Notes: generated by a model from the letters alone, not told the origin. Numbered from the stretch's first letter, positions 15,608 through 24,759 are shown. The stretch is DNA of 44,812 nt from Saprospiraceae bacterium (GCA_020631405.1 JAHDHH010000007.1:52704-97515), one strand, 5' to 3'. Made by a program: numbers and translations.

Positions 15608-16342
15608 CTACTCTCTGATTACACTGAATTTTTGCAAAAACACCTGCGTTGATGTCCTAAAGTGGAAATAATACATCCCCTGAGGTAATACACTGATGTC
15701 AATCTCATCTCCACTGGAGAATTTGCCAGAAAGGATACTAGCACTTACAGTATTGAGTATTTGGTAATCATAACTCAAATCATCCTGGCCTGTAAGTATC
15801 GTAATACTTTGTGAACTAGGATTCGGGAAAAGGAGTAGGTCTTCACTGACTATTTCTTGAGCTGAACTAGGTATTCCTAAGGTTTCAAAAGTCACCTCCC
15901 CAAGTCCGATGCACCCTGTACCCTCATGGTTAGACACTAAAGTCAACAGGATATACCTTGCTGCTATACCAGCAAAATCAGGACCGTCCTCACCTTCATA
16001 ATAAGCACTGCCGTTTCCCTGACCTATTGAGTAAGACCCAAGCATGGTGTATTGGTTGCCATCAAGCGAATAGTACACCTCTAACTCATTGACTCCACGA
16101 CCAAGCTGGTCTGGACTATTGATATTCCATATCCAACTCTCGCCTATTAGCAATGGACTACCTAGGTCATACTGTACCCATTTACTAAGGCCAATGTCAG
16201 GATTTGGGCTTTGAGTAAATCCACATGTCATCCAATTGCTTGACTCAGAGGTATTATATCTATAATCATGACATTGTCCTATACAGTCCAAGGCCAGCCA
16301 TAACAATACCCAAGAAATAACACATATTCTCAACACGTCCAC
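15608..16342 (-). CDS. Secreted discoidin-like protein with T9SS tail
   Basis: A 244-residue exported protein, probably the first gene of the DUF1800/DUF1501 cluster. The start must be a GTG (16342 or the next at 16336), because a stop lies immediately upstream and there is no ATG before the signal peptide (LRICVISWVLLWLALDCIGQ). Residues about 24-155 match the discoidin-like domain of the protein at 11616-12290 (YNTSESSNWMTC, TQSPNPDIGLSKWVQYDLG, WIWNINSPDQLGRGVNELEV, VSNHEGTGCIGLGEVTF). The last 80 residues are a type A T9SS tail (LLLFPNPSSQSITIL to VFLQKFSVIRE). It therefore likely reaches the cell surface, whereas its paralogue lacks this tail. Confidence 0.82.
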   Translation of the reverse strand: MDVLRICVISWVLLWLALDCIGQCHDYRYNTSESSNWMTCGFTQSPNPDIGLSKWVQYDLGSPLLIGESWIWNINSPDQLGRGVNELEVYYSLDGNQYTMLGSYSIGQGNGSAYYEGEDGPDFAGIAARYILLTLVSNHEGTGCIGLGEVTFETLGIPSSAQEIVSEDLLLFPNPSSQSITILTGQDDLSYDYQILNTVSASILSGKFSSGDEIDISVLPQGMYYFHFRTSTQVFLQKFSVIRE

Positions 16343-16461
16343 TTAGTTTGATTACTAAGTTAACATTTCTAGACTATACAGTATTGTACTTCAAGACTAT
16401 TTGTAACAATAATTGGGAGTATACCCTAGTACCTGATTAAGAAAATAAATGAAAGGAGGTA

Positions 16462-18072
16462 TTAGTGTTTAATCAACTTTTGGGTCTGTGTAATGCCTCC
16501 AAACCTGACAGCGTAAATGTAGATACCATTAGTAAGGTTATCCAGAGTACTAGAATCCAAAGTATAGCAATGCTCACCTTGTGGAAATGATGCACTAGCA
16601 TTAAATAGCTTCTCTCCAGTGAGTGTATATAACTCAATACTCACCTCACCGCTTATTGGGATAGCAAATGGTATGGCTGTGCTATTAGTGACGGGATTTG
16701 GCACATTCTGATAGACTTGAAATCCTGACTTCACTATCTCAGTGGTATTTGAAGAAACAACAACTGAACAGTTGACATCTCCCATTTTGATGCCAACTAT
16801 ATCTAGATTAAAGTCCATACAATCAAGGTCAAATAGCATTGTATTATTTATCAATACTGGATTTGTTTGACTTGGTTCAAAGTTTCTATTTACATAACTC
16901 CAACTCGGCGAATTTGGGAAACTATCGATTTCTCCAGCAATTAATTGATCTACATAATATTTATCCAAAGAAGTAATAACACCATCCTTATTAACATCCG
17001 CTGCCAATAATTTATACTCATCTACAATTGGCTGTATATTCAAGATATGCTTTTCTATTAATTCAGCATCTAGGGCAGTTACGCCATTCAAGTAATCTGT
17101 TGGACTAATAACCTTTACTTTAACTTCTTCAGCAATGTTCTTAGTTGAATAAATCAATTCAACTCCAAACTCACCTGATTCATTTGTAATAGTTTGCTCT
17201 AAAAACGAAAAATTTGTTGCTGAAAATTGAACCTCCAAATTATCAATATGCCTTTCATTTGCACTGTTGACTTTGCCATTTATTTCCATAAAACAACATC
17301 CAACAAGGTTTGGACAGCCATTAACAAAAACCTGTGAAGTACAAGAGTCCACATTGCCATATTCATCCCAGATAAATACCTCAATATCAACTATTGAATC
17401 ATCCGACTGCAATACTTCATTGCAAGTAAGTAATTTGCTCGAGCATCTTAAAGATGGTATATAGTCTGGATCATCGCTGGGAGGTGTCGAAGTAAATGTA
17501 TATCTCATTTTCTCACTAGATGTACAATTATCCATTCCTTCAACCACGAAATCACAAGCCCATAACTCCACACTATCAGATCCCTCATTGAGTATAACAC
17601 TACTTATCTTGTGACAATAGGGCAAGGGATGTAATGTATCAATTATTAGAAACTCTTGAGTCCTAATCAAGCTATTTCCACAATTGTCAATGGTCTTCCA
17701 AACTATTCTATGATAGTATTTAGATGCTGAAAGCTCCTCAGGAATAGTCAATGATATTGTATCTCCAGATTGAGATTTACCAAGAAAATACTCGTTTTCT
17801 GGTGTCCCGAAGTTGTCATCTAACGAATCAAGATCTGATGAGAATGTATACTCATAAGTCCAATCAGAATTGAAATCAAACCAAACCTCCCAAGCATACA
17901 AGGCATCTTCACAAGGGTCTATTTGATTTATTACTGCTTCAAACACCATTTCTCTTGGTGCAGCGACACAATCATAATCTACAACATAATCTGATTCGAC
18001 TATTGTCAACTGACTAAAAGCTTGATTACTCAGTATCAAAACAAGCCATGCTACAAGGCTAATAGTTCTCAT
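16462..18072 (-). CDS. T9SS-exported protein with Ig-like region and dockerin-like module
   Basis: A 536-residue exported protein with a signal peptide (about 1-20, ending NQAFSQ). The N-terminal half is cysteine-rich and beta-type, of the kind seen in HYR/Ig-like adhesive repeats (WKTIDNCGNSLIRTQEFLIID, FVVEGMDNCTSS). At about residues 255-320 a carboxypeptidase-regulatory-like beta domain begins at GKVNSANERHIDNLEVQF. A dockerin-like segment follows (NGVTALDAELIEKHILNIQ, then AADVNKDGVITSLDKYYVDQL), and then IVGIKMGDVN, seen in many Bacteroidota dockerin-bearing proteins. A type A T9SS tail ends it (GFQVYQNVPNP to KLIKH). It is a paralogue of the next gene upstream, 45 bases away, and probably cotranscribed with it. 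Confidence 0.85.
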   Translation of the reverse strand: MRTISLVAWLVLILSNQAFSQLTIVESDYVVDYDCVAAPREMVFEAVINQIDPCEDALYAWEVWFDFNSDWTYEYTFSSDLDSLDDNFGTPENEYFLGKSQSGDTISLTIPEELSASKYYHRIVWKTIDNCGNSLIRTQEFLIIDTLHPLPYCHKISSVILNEGSDSVELWACDFVVEGMDNCTSSEKMRYTFTSTPPSDDPDYIPSLRCSSKLLTCNEVLQSDDSIVDIEVFIWDEYGNVDSCTSQVFVNGCPNLVGCCFMEINGKVNSANERHIDNLEVQFSATNFSFLEQTITNESGEFGVELIYSTKNIAEEVKVKVISPTDYLNGVTALDAELIEKHILNIQPIVDEYKLLAADVNKDGVITSLDKYYVDQLIAGEIDSFPNSPSWSYVNRNFEPSQTNPVLINNTMLFDLDCMDFNLDIVGIKMGDVNCSVVVSSNTTEIVKSGFQVYQNVPNPVTNSTAIPFAIPISGEVSIELYTLTGEKLFNASASFPQGEHCYTLDSSTLDNLTNGIYIYAVRFGGITQTQKLIKH

Positions 18073-18117
18073 GTTGTTATTCTAATTTAATTCAATGGAC
18101 AGTGTCAAATTCAATAT

Positions 18118-19575
18118 CTACTCAACGACCAACTTCTTCGTAATAACAGAGTTATTGAATGATATTGCATAACAATAGATACCTGGCTTAAACCCTGCAA
18201 TTACTGTATTGTCTAGGTTAAAGGAATGTTCACCTTGCTGATACAACTCAGCAACACTATACAATTTGCGACCTGTAATACTATAAAAATCAAGGGATAC
18301 CATTCCACTTGTTGGGATGACAAACTTAATTGCTGCTTCCATTTTGACGGGATTTGGCACATTTTGATAGACTTGAAATCCTGATACTTGGTTATCAGTT
18401 GTACTTGAGGTGACACACCCTGCCCCACTCGTTCCATTAACATCTCCAATCTTTACGGCTACCCAATCCAAGCCTAATTGATCACTATTTAGGTTACTGA
18501 TTTCCATCACTTCAACAAAAGAGTTTGGATTATCTATCGCAAGTTCGTAGCTCGCATCAAAGAATCTATAGCTAGCATTGTCTGGCAATTCTGTGTACTC
18601 TTGCAGGATGAGCTTCTCTAATTCCACTAGATCAAAAGACGTAACATTCCCATCCTTATTAATATCTGCAGCTATATATTGCCATCCCTCTGTAAACAGC
18701 TCTTGGCCAAGTATGTGTCTCTCTATCAGCACTAGGTCAAGTGTGGTAACTCCATTCAAATAGTTGTCATTAGAGGTAAGATAGAGTGAATAATCTTGGT
18801 TACCTGCGTGGCAATCTAGGTTATACACCGCAGAATGAGTGCTTTCCTTTGGGTAGCCATCTTGATCGGAATCGAGATAATATTCTATTTTCAAATCTAT
18901 TGGTTGATCACACACATCAAAGACTAAGCCTCCAATTCTATAACCATCATTACAATCACCTGTGTTATTATTATTGGTAGAGGCAGAGCAATTGACATCA
19001 CCTATTTTCACCGCTATCCAATCAATGTCATTATGATCTTGATCTAAGTCATTGATCACAATCTGTTCATTGAATGTAGAAATGTCGCTGGGATCTAGAG
19101 TCTTGGCATCAAAACACTTCCAACTTGGACTATTGGAAAAGGTCAGTATCTGCCCCAAAATAAGTTGATCCAATTCTGCAATATCAGCAGCAGTAATATT
19201 ACCATCATTGTTGACATCAGCAGCAATGAGTTGGTAGACGTCTGTCAATGGCTGAATTCCTAATACGTGTCGCTCTATCAATACCTTGTCAAGAGAGGAT
19301 ACCCCATTTTGATAGTCAACATCGCTATTGGCCTGCAAAATATACTGTTGATTCGGGACATGACACATGCCATCATATGCACCATCAGTATTTGACGTAG
19401 TAGACTGTGGATACTCGGGTAGCTCTGCATCAATCACAATTTGAATTCCAGAAAGTGGGTCTCCACAACTGGTAGTCACATTTCCACTTAATTGGAATAA
19501 ATCTCCACATATTGGCTGAGCTTGAACAATAAGAGTCAAGAATAGGGCAAGTGAACTGAGTAGAATAGTCTTCAT
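18118..19575 (-). CDS. T9SS-exported protein with two dockerin-like modules
   Basis: A 485-residue exported protein. After the signal peptide (about 1-19) come two copies of one unit, about residues 25-200 and 210-390. Each has a CDxPLxGxxI-type regulatory beta domain, a dockerin-like segment (NGVSSLDKVLIERHVLGIQ with AADVNNDGNITAADIAELDQL; NGVTTLDLVLIERHILGQE with AADINKDGNVTSFDLVELEKL), and WIAVKIGDVN or WVAVKIGDVN. In each segment the second calcium loop is canonical (DxNxDGxxTxxD) and the first is degenerate. A type A T9SS tail (GFQVYQNVPNPVKMEAAIKF to TKKLVVE) follows. No cohesin is seen in the window, so a cellulosome role is not supported. A surface or extracellular calcium-stabilised scaffold is the cautious reading. 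Confidence 0.87.
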   Translation of the reverse strand: MKTILLSSLALFLTLIVQAQPICGDLFQLSGNVTTSCGDPLSGIQIVIDAELPEYPQSTTSNTDGAYDGMCHVPNQQYILQANSDVDYQNGVSSLDKVLIERHVLGIQPLTDVYQLIAADVNNDGNITAADIAELDQLILGQILTFSNSPSWKCFDAKTLDPSDISTFNEQIVINDLDQDHNDIDWIAVKIGDVNCSASTNNNNTGDCNDGYRIGGLVFDVCDQPIDLKIEYYLDSDQDGYPKESTHSAVYNLDCHAGNQDYSLYLTSNDNYLNGVTTLDLVLIERHILGQELFTEGWQYIAADINKDGNVTSFDLVELEKLILQEYTELPDNASYRFFDASYELAIDNPNSFVEVMEISNLNSDQLGLDWVAVKIGDVNGTSGAGCVTSSTTDNQVSGFQVYQNVPNPVKMEAAIKFVIPTSGMVSLDFYSITGRKLYSVAELYQQGEHSFNLDNTVIAGFKPGIYCYAISFNNSVITKKLVVE

Positions 19576-19679
19576 CTGTGTTATCTGTTATTTACACTTA
19601 TAATGTGTGAGAATGAGAAAGCGCTACACGAAAGTTGAAATAAATTCTTGAAGATATGCAGTCATCATTCTATAAACTA

Positions 19680-19708
19680 TTTGATTTCTTACAAACAATG
19701 TACTTTTG
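19680..19708 (+). promoter_or_regulatory. Bacteroidota-type promoter of the superoxide dismutase gene
   Basis: TTTG (19680-19683) is followed after 17 bases by TACTTTTG (19701-19708), a full match to TAnnTTTG. The start codon lies 55 bases downstream. Confidence 0.75.
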
Positions 19709-19763
19709 TGGCTGTTTACTAGTATAGATATAAATAATTCATAACACTTAAATCAAAGATAAC

Positions 19764-20375
19764 ATGGCATTTACACTACCAGAATTAGGATATGCATACG
19801 ATGCTCTTGAGCCACACATGGATGCAAGAACTATGGAAATCCACCATACTAAACACCACAATGGATATACTACAAAGCTAAATGCTGCAATTTCAGGTAC
19901 AGATCTAGAAGGCAAGAGTATCGAAGACATTCTAACTTCTCTAGATATGACTAATACAGCAGTAAGAAACAATGGTGGTGGGTATTACAACCACAATCAG
20001 TTTTGGACTGCAATGAATCCAAATGACAAAGGAAGACTATCTGGAGCTCTACTTGATGCAATCAATGCTGCATTTGGTTCTAAGGATGGGTTCATCGAAG
20101 CTTTCTCTAAGGCTGCGGCAACTAGATTTGGGTCAGGATGGGCATGGCTATGTGTACATTCAGATGGCAAGGTAGAAGTTTGTTCTTCACCAAACCAAGA
20201 CAACCCTCTTATGCCAGGAGTTGGCTGTGGTGGAGTACCTATTTTAGGACTAGATGTTTGGGAGCATGCTTACTACTTGAACTATCAAAACAGAAGACCA
20301 GATTACATCTCTGCATTCTTCAATGTATTGAATTGGAATGAAGTAGAAAAGAGATATGCAGCAGTAGTAGCATAA
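19764..20375 (+). CDS. sodA: Superoxide dismutase, Mn-type signature
   Basis: Converts superoxide to hydrogen peroxide and oxygen in the cytoplasm. The 203-residue length is normal for the Fe/Mn family. Metal ligands are visible at His27 ([11 protein letters not shown]), His77 ([11 protein letters not shown]), Asp164 and His168 ([19 protein letters not shown]). The residue pair that separates metal types favours manganese: Gly rather than Gln before YYNH, and Gln in [13 protein letters not shown] cambialistic enzyme cannot be excluded. It is a single gene with its own promoter and a hairpin terminator behind it, lying between two secreted-protein genes on the other strand. There is no sign of a signal peptide. 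Confidence 0.96.
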   Translation: MAFTLPELGYAYDALEPHMDARTMEIHHTKHHNGYTTKLNAAISGTDLEGKSIEDILTSLDMTNTAVRNNGGGYYNHNQFWTAMNPNDKGRLSGALLDAINAAFGSKDGFIEAFSKAAATRFGSGWAWLCVHSDGKVEVCSSPNQDNPLMPGVGCGGVPILGLDVWEHAYYLNYQNRRPDYISAFFNVLNWNEVEKRYAAVVA

Positions 20376-20400
20376 TCAAGTTTATTCTAAAAAAACTAAT

Positions 20401-20436
20401 AACAGGTGGTACGTCTCAGATGGTGTATCACCTGTT
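20401..20436. terminator. Bidirectional hairpin terminator
   Basis: AACAGGTG (20401-20408) pairs with CACCTGTT (20429-20436), followed by T residues rightward and a run of seven T leftward. It serves the superoxide dismutase gene and the convergent secreted-protein gene whose stop codon is at 20438. Confidence 0.85.
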
Positions 20437-20437
20437 T

Positions 20438-22282
20438 TTATCTTAATACTGTGATATCTCCACCTAATTGTTCTATATGATCGTCTATCGCCTTTACAGT
20501 GATGGCAAAGGCATAAACTCCTATCTCCACAGGATTGCCATCGAATGTACCGTCCCATCCTTGATAGTTTCTGATATCCTCAATATTGCTGTCCTCAAAG
20601 ACTAGGTTTCCCCAACGATCAAAGATTTGTATCTGCTCAATGGACTTAAATTTTCTTCCAAGAAAGGGCTTGAAATACCCATTAGTCCCATCTCCAACTA
20701 GGAGGACATTAGGCGTTGTCACAGTATAGTCTTTGAGTACTCTTAGCTCAATTGAATCAACATCAATGCATCCATTACCATCCGCTACATTGACATAGAT
20801 TGTTTCGCTATTCAAGGAGAAGTATTCTTCAATAAACGTATTTGTCGTGATCACTTCATTGGCTTCATTAGTCCATACCCAAGTCTCTAAAGCAAGGTCA
20901 AAAAATATGGGTTCTATCCTTACAGATTCTCCCAATTCTACAGATATGGACTCCTCTAACTCTACACCTTCGCTTGGCTCAACCAGCTCGATATTGACTG
21001 TTATAATTGAGTCACACCCATACTGATTAATTGTCGTGGCCTCGAATGTGCCACCCTCATCTGTACTTAAGTCGTACAATGTAAATATCTCTCCTCTGCA
21101 GAGTATAGCGTCTGTCTCACCTACAGAAGTGGGGTTAATGGTAAGGGTAAGATTGATCAATGAGTCACAGTTGTTTGGTGTGACAATGTCATAGACATAG
21201 TCTCCAGGGCTATTGTATTCGACTTGACCTATGGTGTAAGTCTCTCCATCACAAATAGTGACATCTTCTACTCCTTGGAAACTTATCCTTTCAAATTCAT
21301 AAGTCTCACTGACAAAACATCCCTGTGGTGTTTCCACTAATATTGAATATAACCCTTCTTCAGCATCTGGGGACAACTGAATCTGGGGACCATCTTGGCC
21401 AATTATGGCTATTCCGTCTAAGTACCATTGAAAGGTCAGTCCTTCATCTTCAGTAGTAGCAATAACCAAGGTACCTTCGCAAAGATCTCCTTGCACCTCT
21501 ACAATTGGCAATTCGAATTCACTAGATTCTGCAATTGTGATATTGTCCATGTAGAAGTAGGGGTCCTGTAAGTAGTTTGGATTCTGACCACATGCAGGAC
21601 CAAGCACTATGACTTCATAGTCTTTGGCCGCGGTAAATTCGAATACTACATTGACCCATTCATCAACCCCACTAACAGATAACTCACCAATCTCATCATA
21701 GCCTGGGCCATTGGTTGGGCATCCAAATTCATTACTAGTCTGACCAAAGGGGAGATCACTACAGAATTCACCAACGAATAGTCCAAGATCAAACTCTCTA
21801 CTCCCGTCAACATCTTGAAACCCAACAAAGAAATCGATTCTGTATTCATTGCCAGCCGTCATAGGAGAAAGGAGGCAGGCTCCTACATATTCTTTAAAAT
21901 TGGGATTGCCCGGCTTACCATCTCTAAATCCTACTCCACCTTGTCCATCAGGAAATGGTTGCGGTGCCGCATAGCCGACAAGAAAGGGATTAGCCAAGAC
22001 TCCACATGTATGTACATAGTCCGTGGTGGGTATTGATGCTTGTATCCAACTGACTGCACAGTTGAGCTGACTTTCGTCTGTTGGACAACATATCATCTCC
22101 TCGAAAGAAGGATTAGGTATCAATGATGCAGGCAATATGGCTTCGCAGATACAATCATCGTCGTTCAAGTCGATCAATCCATCGTTGTCATCATCGATAG
22201 CATTGTTGCAGATCTCTTGCGCTGCGCTGGTCCACACAACACAAGCAAGTAAAATGATTGATATTATTCTAGTCATGTACAT
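20438..22282 (-). CDS. Large secreted protein with type B T9SS (gliding-associated) C-terminal domain
   Basis: A protein of about 614 residues (ATG at 22282; another ATG at 22276). The signal peptide ends near TSAAQ. The mature start has CNNAIDDDNDGLIDLNDDDC, the Asp-rich calcium-type motif that opens many Saprospirales surface proteins. A jelly-roll region follows (SLIPNPSFEEMICCP, then PYFYMDNITIAES), resembling a carbohydrate-binding or MAM-like sandwich, then Ig-like segments with repeated ICDGETYTIG and LCRGEIFTLYDL motifs. The tail is the gliding motility-associated C-terminal domain: NVLLVGDGTNGYFKPF, IFDRWGNLVFED, WDGTFDGNPVEIGVYAFAI. That tail directs type IX export and surface retention. 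The binding partner is unknown. Confidence 0.9.
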   Translation of the reverse strand: MYMTRIISIILLACVVWTSAAQEICNNAIDDDNDGLIDLNDDDCICEAILPASLIPNPSFEEMICCPTDESQLNCAVSWIQASIPTTDYVHTCGVLANPFLVGYAAPQPFPDGQGGVGFRDGKPGNPNFKEYVGACLLSPMTAGNEYRIDFFVGFQDVDGSREFDLGLFVGEFCSDLPFGQTSNEFGCPTNGPGYDEIGELSVSGVDEWVNVVFEFTAAKDYEVIVLGPACGQNPNYLQDPYFYMDNITIAESSEFELPIVEVQGDLCEGTLVIATTEDEGLTFQWYLDGIAIIGQDGPQIQLSPDAEEGLYSILVETPQGCFVSETYEFERISFQGVEDVTICDGETYTIGQVEYNSPGDYVYDIVTPNNCDSLINLTLTINPTSVGETDAILCRGEIFTLYDLSTDEGGTFEATTINQYGCDSIITVNIELVEPSEGVELEESISVELGESVRIEPIFFDLALETWVWTNEANEVITTNTFIEEYFSLNSETIYVNVADGNGCIDVDSIELRVLKDYTVTTPNVLLVGDGTNGYFKPFLGRKFKSIEQIQIFDRWGNLVFEDSNIEDIRNYQGWDGTFDGNPVEIGVYAFAITVKAIDDHIEQLGGDITVLR

Positions 22283-22342
22283 TATCAACTTAGTATATCC
22301 TTAAAACAGTCAAAAAGTTGCATCTCCTACCCGATATTCATG

Positions 22343-24469
22343 TTAAATGTCTTTCATGGTGACACTTATTCTCTTTCTGTCTCTATCTACGTCTAATACT
22401 CTTACTGTAACCTTTTGAGTTAGGCTAAGCACTTCTGCTGGGTCGGCAATATATCTATCGACAATCTGAGAGATATGCAACAGTGCCGAATCTTTAATCC
22501 CTATATCAATAAAGGCCCCAAATTTTGTCAAATTTGCAACTGTACCTTTGAGTTCTTGACCTACTGTGATATCCTCTATGCTATTGATCCCAGTATTGTA
22601 TTCTGCCTTCTCAGCCAAGCCACGAGGGTCTAAGCCAGGTTTATTGAGTTCTGCTATGATATCCTTTAGCGTGGGCATTCCTACCTCATTATCGATGTAT
22701 TGTTTCAAATCAATTTGTTCAAGAGCAACCTTGTTGTTAATAAGATTCTCGACAGAAAGCTTCTGATCCTTTGCCATCTTTTGGACTAGTTTGTATCGCT
22801 CTGGATGGACACCAGTATTGTCTAATTGGTTAGCGCTTTCTCTTATTCTCAAGAATCCAGCACATTGCTCAAATGCCTTAGGCCCAAGTTTTGGCACTTT
22901 TTTTAGCTCTGCCCTACTCTTGAACTGTCCAATAGTTGACCTAAAGGCAGTGATATTCTTTGCTGTAGTCGGACCAAGCCCTGACACATAACCAAGTAAA
23001 TGACTGCTCGCCGTATTAAGGTTGATACCTACTGAATTAACCGCTCTAGAGACAGTATGACTAAGTTCTTCTTTGAGTCTAGTCTGGTTGACATCATGTT
23101 GATACTGTCCAACTCCTATGGACTTTGGATCTATTTTGACTAGTTCAGCCAATGGATCCATCAATCTTCTGCCTATAGAAATGGCTCCTCTTACTGTCAC
23201 ATCTTCCTTTGGAAACTCCTCTCTTGCAATAGCTGACGCAGAATATATGGAAGCACCATCCTCGTTAATCAGAAATATTTCAGCGTCTAGTTTCATCCCG
23301 TTGATCCATTGATAGGTCTCTCTTCCTGCTGTACCATTCCCTATAGCTAGAGCCTCTATCTTATACTTTGATACTAGGTCGTAAATGACTTTTTCTGCTT
23401 CTGTTTTTGCTAACTGAGGTGGATGAGGATAGATAGTATGCTTTTGGAGTAGGTCTCCAGTCTCATTCAAACAGACGACCTTACAACCTGTCCTAAATCC
23501 AGGGTCCAAGGCGAGAATACGTTTAGGTCCAAGTGGTGCTGCCAAGAGCAGTTGGTGAGCATTTCTGCTAAAGACTTCGATTGCTGCTTTGTCAGCTTCG
23601 GCTTTGAGTTCGCCCCTAACTTCATTACTTATTGATGGCTCTGTCAATCGCTTGTAACTGTCTTCAATTGCTAGCAGTATTTGGTCTCCACATTCATTAT
23701 CAGCCACATGGAAGTAGCGCTTCATATTATTTAATATTCTGTCCTTGTCCACATCCAAGTTGACTCGAAGGTAGCCTTCAGCCTCTCCCCTATTGATTGC
23801 CAATACCCTATGTGATGGACACTTTTTGATGGATTGACTAAAATCAAAGTAATCCTTATACTTTGCAGCCTCCTTAATTTTAGACTTGACCACTTTTGCT
23901 GTCAATGTGGCATAGGAAAATTCTCTTCTAACAATATCTCTACATGAAGCATTTTCATTGACAAGCTCAGCGATGATATATCTTGCGCCTTCTAGGGCTT
24001 CATCAACCGATCTAATCTCCTTTGACAAGTAAGACTCGGCTGTCTTGTATAGGCTGTGAATATTTTGTGACAACACCTTACGAGCTAATGGCTCTAAGCC
24101 TTGCTGCCTTGCTTTCTCGGCCTTAGTCTTCCGCTTTTTCTTAAATGGAAGGTAGATGTCTTCTAAGACTTTGGCATCCCAACAATTGGTTATGGTCTGT
24201 GTGAGATCAGCCGTCAATTTACCATCCTCTTTTATTGCTGCCAGAATGGTAGCCTTCCTCTTTTGCAAATCCTTCACTTTGGTCAATTGACTAAGGATAT
24301 CGGCTATTGCCACTTCATCCAAGGATCCTGTTCTCTCTTTACGATATCTAGCTATAAATGGTATAGTTGCTCCCTCCTCAGAAAGTGATACTACATTGAG
24401 TATTGATGTTTTGGGATAATCAAGGTGCTTGACTAGGTAGTCTATGAGTTGTTGATCTAGAACTTTCAC
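22343..24469 (-). CDS. tex: Tex-family RNA-binding transcription accessory protein
   Basis: A 708-residue cytoplasmic protein, close to the family's usual length of about 710-780. Domains in order: an N-terminal helical Tex domain (ATIPFIARYRKERTGSLDE, about 30-50; the EDIYLPFKKKRKTKAEKAR block, about 110-130), a YqgF/RNase H-like domain beginning ILALDPGFRTGCK (about 325), helix-hairpin-helix segments (NTASSHLLGYVSGLGPTTAK, about 490-560), and a C-terminal S1 domain (GQELKGTVANLTKFGAFIDI, about 635-705). Tex binds nucleic acid and affects transcription and ribosome-associated processes; its exact role varies. The start is GTG at 24469, since an in-frame stop lies shortly upstream with no ATG between. 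The secreted-protein gene at 20438-22282 follows after 60 bases and might be read through. Confidence 0.95.
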   Translation of the reverse strand: MKVLDQQLIDYLVKHLDYPKTSILNVVSLSEEGATIPFIARYRKERTGSLDEVAIADILSQLTKVKDLQKRKATILAAIKEDGKLTADLTQTITNCWDAKVLEDIYLPFKKKRKTKAEKARQQGLEPLARKVLSQNIHSLYKTAESYLSKEIRSVDEALEGARYIIAELVNENASCRDIVRREFSYATLTAKVVKSKIKEAAKYKDYFDFSQSIKKCPSHRVLAINRGEAEGYLRVNLDVDKDRILNNMKRYFHVADNECGDQILLAIEDSYKRLTEPSISNEVRGELKAEADKAAIEVFSRNAHQLLLAAPLGPKRILALDPGFRTGCKVVCLNETGDLLQKHTIYPHPPQLAKTEAEKVIYDLVSKYKIEALAIGNGTAGRETYQWINGMKLDAEIFLINEDGASIYSASAIAREEFPKEDVTVRGAISIGRRLMDPLAELVKIDPKSIGVGQYQHDVNQTRLKEELSHTVSRAVNSVGINLNTASSHLLGYVSGLGPTTAKNITAFRSTIGQFKSRAELKKVPKLGPKAFEQCAGFLRIRESANQLDNTGVHPERYKLVQKMAKDQKLSVENLINNKVALEQIDLKQYIDNEVGMPTLKDIIAELNKPGLDPRGLAEKAEYNTGINSIEDITVGQELKGTVANLTKFGAFIDIGIKDSALLHISQIVDRYIADPAEVLSLTQKVTVRVLDVDRDRKRISVTMKDI

Positions 24470-24540
24470 TATGGTTGGGATTATTTAGTATAAGGAAACA
24501 AGTGTAGTAACACAGTAAAGGGTGTCGCCCTAAAATGTTA

Positions 24541-24574
24541 TGGCGATTATCATCCGCTAAGATAATAACCGCCA
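24541..24574. repeat. Imperfect inverted repeat / RNA hairpin upstream of tex
   Basis: TGGCG-ATTATC (24541-24551) pairs with GATAAT (24561-24566) and CGCCA (24570-24574), with a nine-base loop and a three-base bulge. Read leftward it lies 72 bases before the tex start, so it may be a terminator of the upstream operon, a leader structure of tex or an operator. Confidence 0.5.
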
Positions 24575-24687
24575 GTAACCCCAAAAAATTTATTGTTGTT
24601 CTATAATGATTTTATAACAATATGAAACTAGTGGGTGTCGCCAATTCTCAAACTACCTTTGGTAGTAATCGACTGCACTGTAAAAGT

Positions 24688-24759
24688 ATGAAGCGAAAGA
24701 CTCAATTCCAGCATATTCGATTAGCATTCAATGAAGTGCATGACATGCTTGATGAATGA
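24688..24759 (+). CDS. Possible 23-residue small protein
   Basis: An ATG-to-TGA reading frame of 23 codons, starting MKRKTQFQHIRLAF and ending in a charged stretch with Glu, His and Asp (EVHDMLDE). It reads like an amphipathic helix with a basic start and an acidic end. A -7-like box, TACCTTTG (24654-24661), lies 26 bases upstream on the same strand, although no TTG partner is visible. The transcript would run antisense into the end of the lytS gene. An ORF this short can easily arise by chance, and no family is recognised. Confidence 0.22.
   Translation: MKRKTQFQHIRLAFNEVHDMLDE

Noticed and set aside
16462..19575. A cellulosome-type enzyme cluster
   Set aside because: Dockerin-like modules are present but no cohesin, glycoside hydrolase or carbohydrate-active domain is seen.
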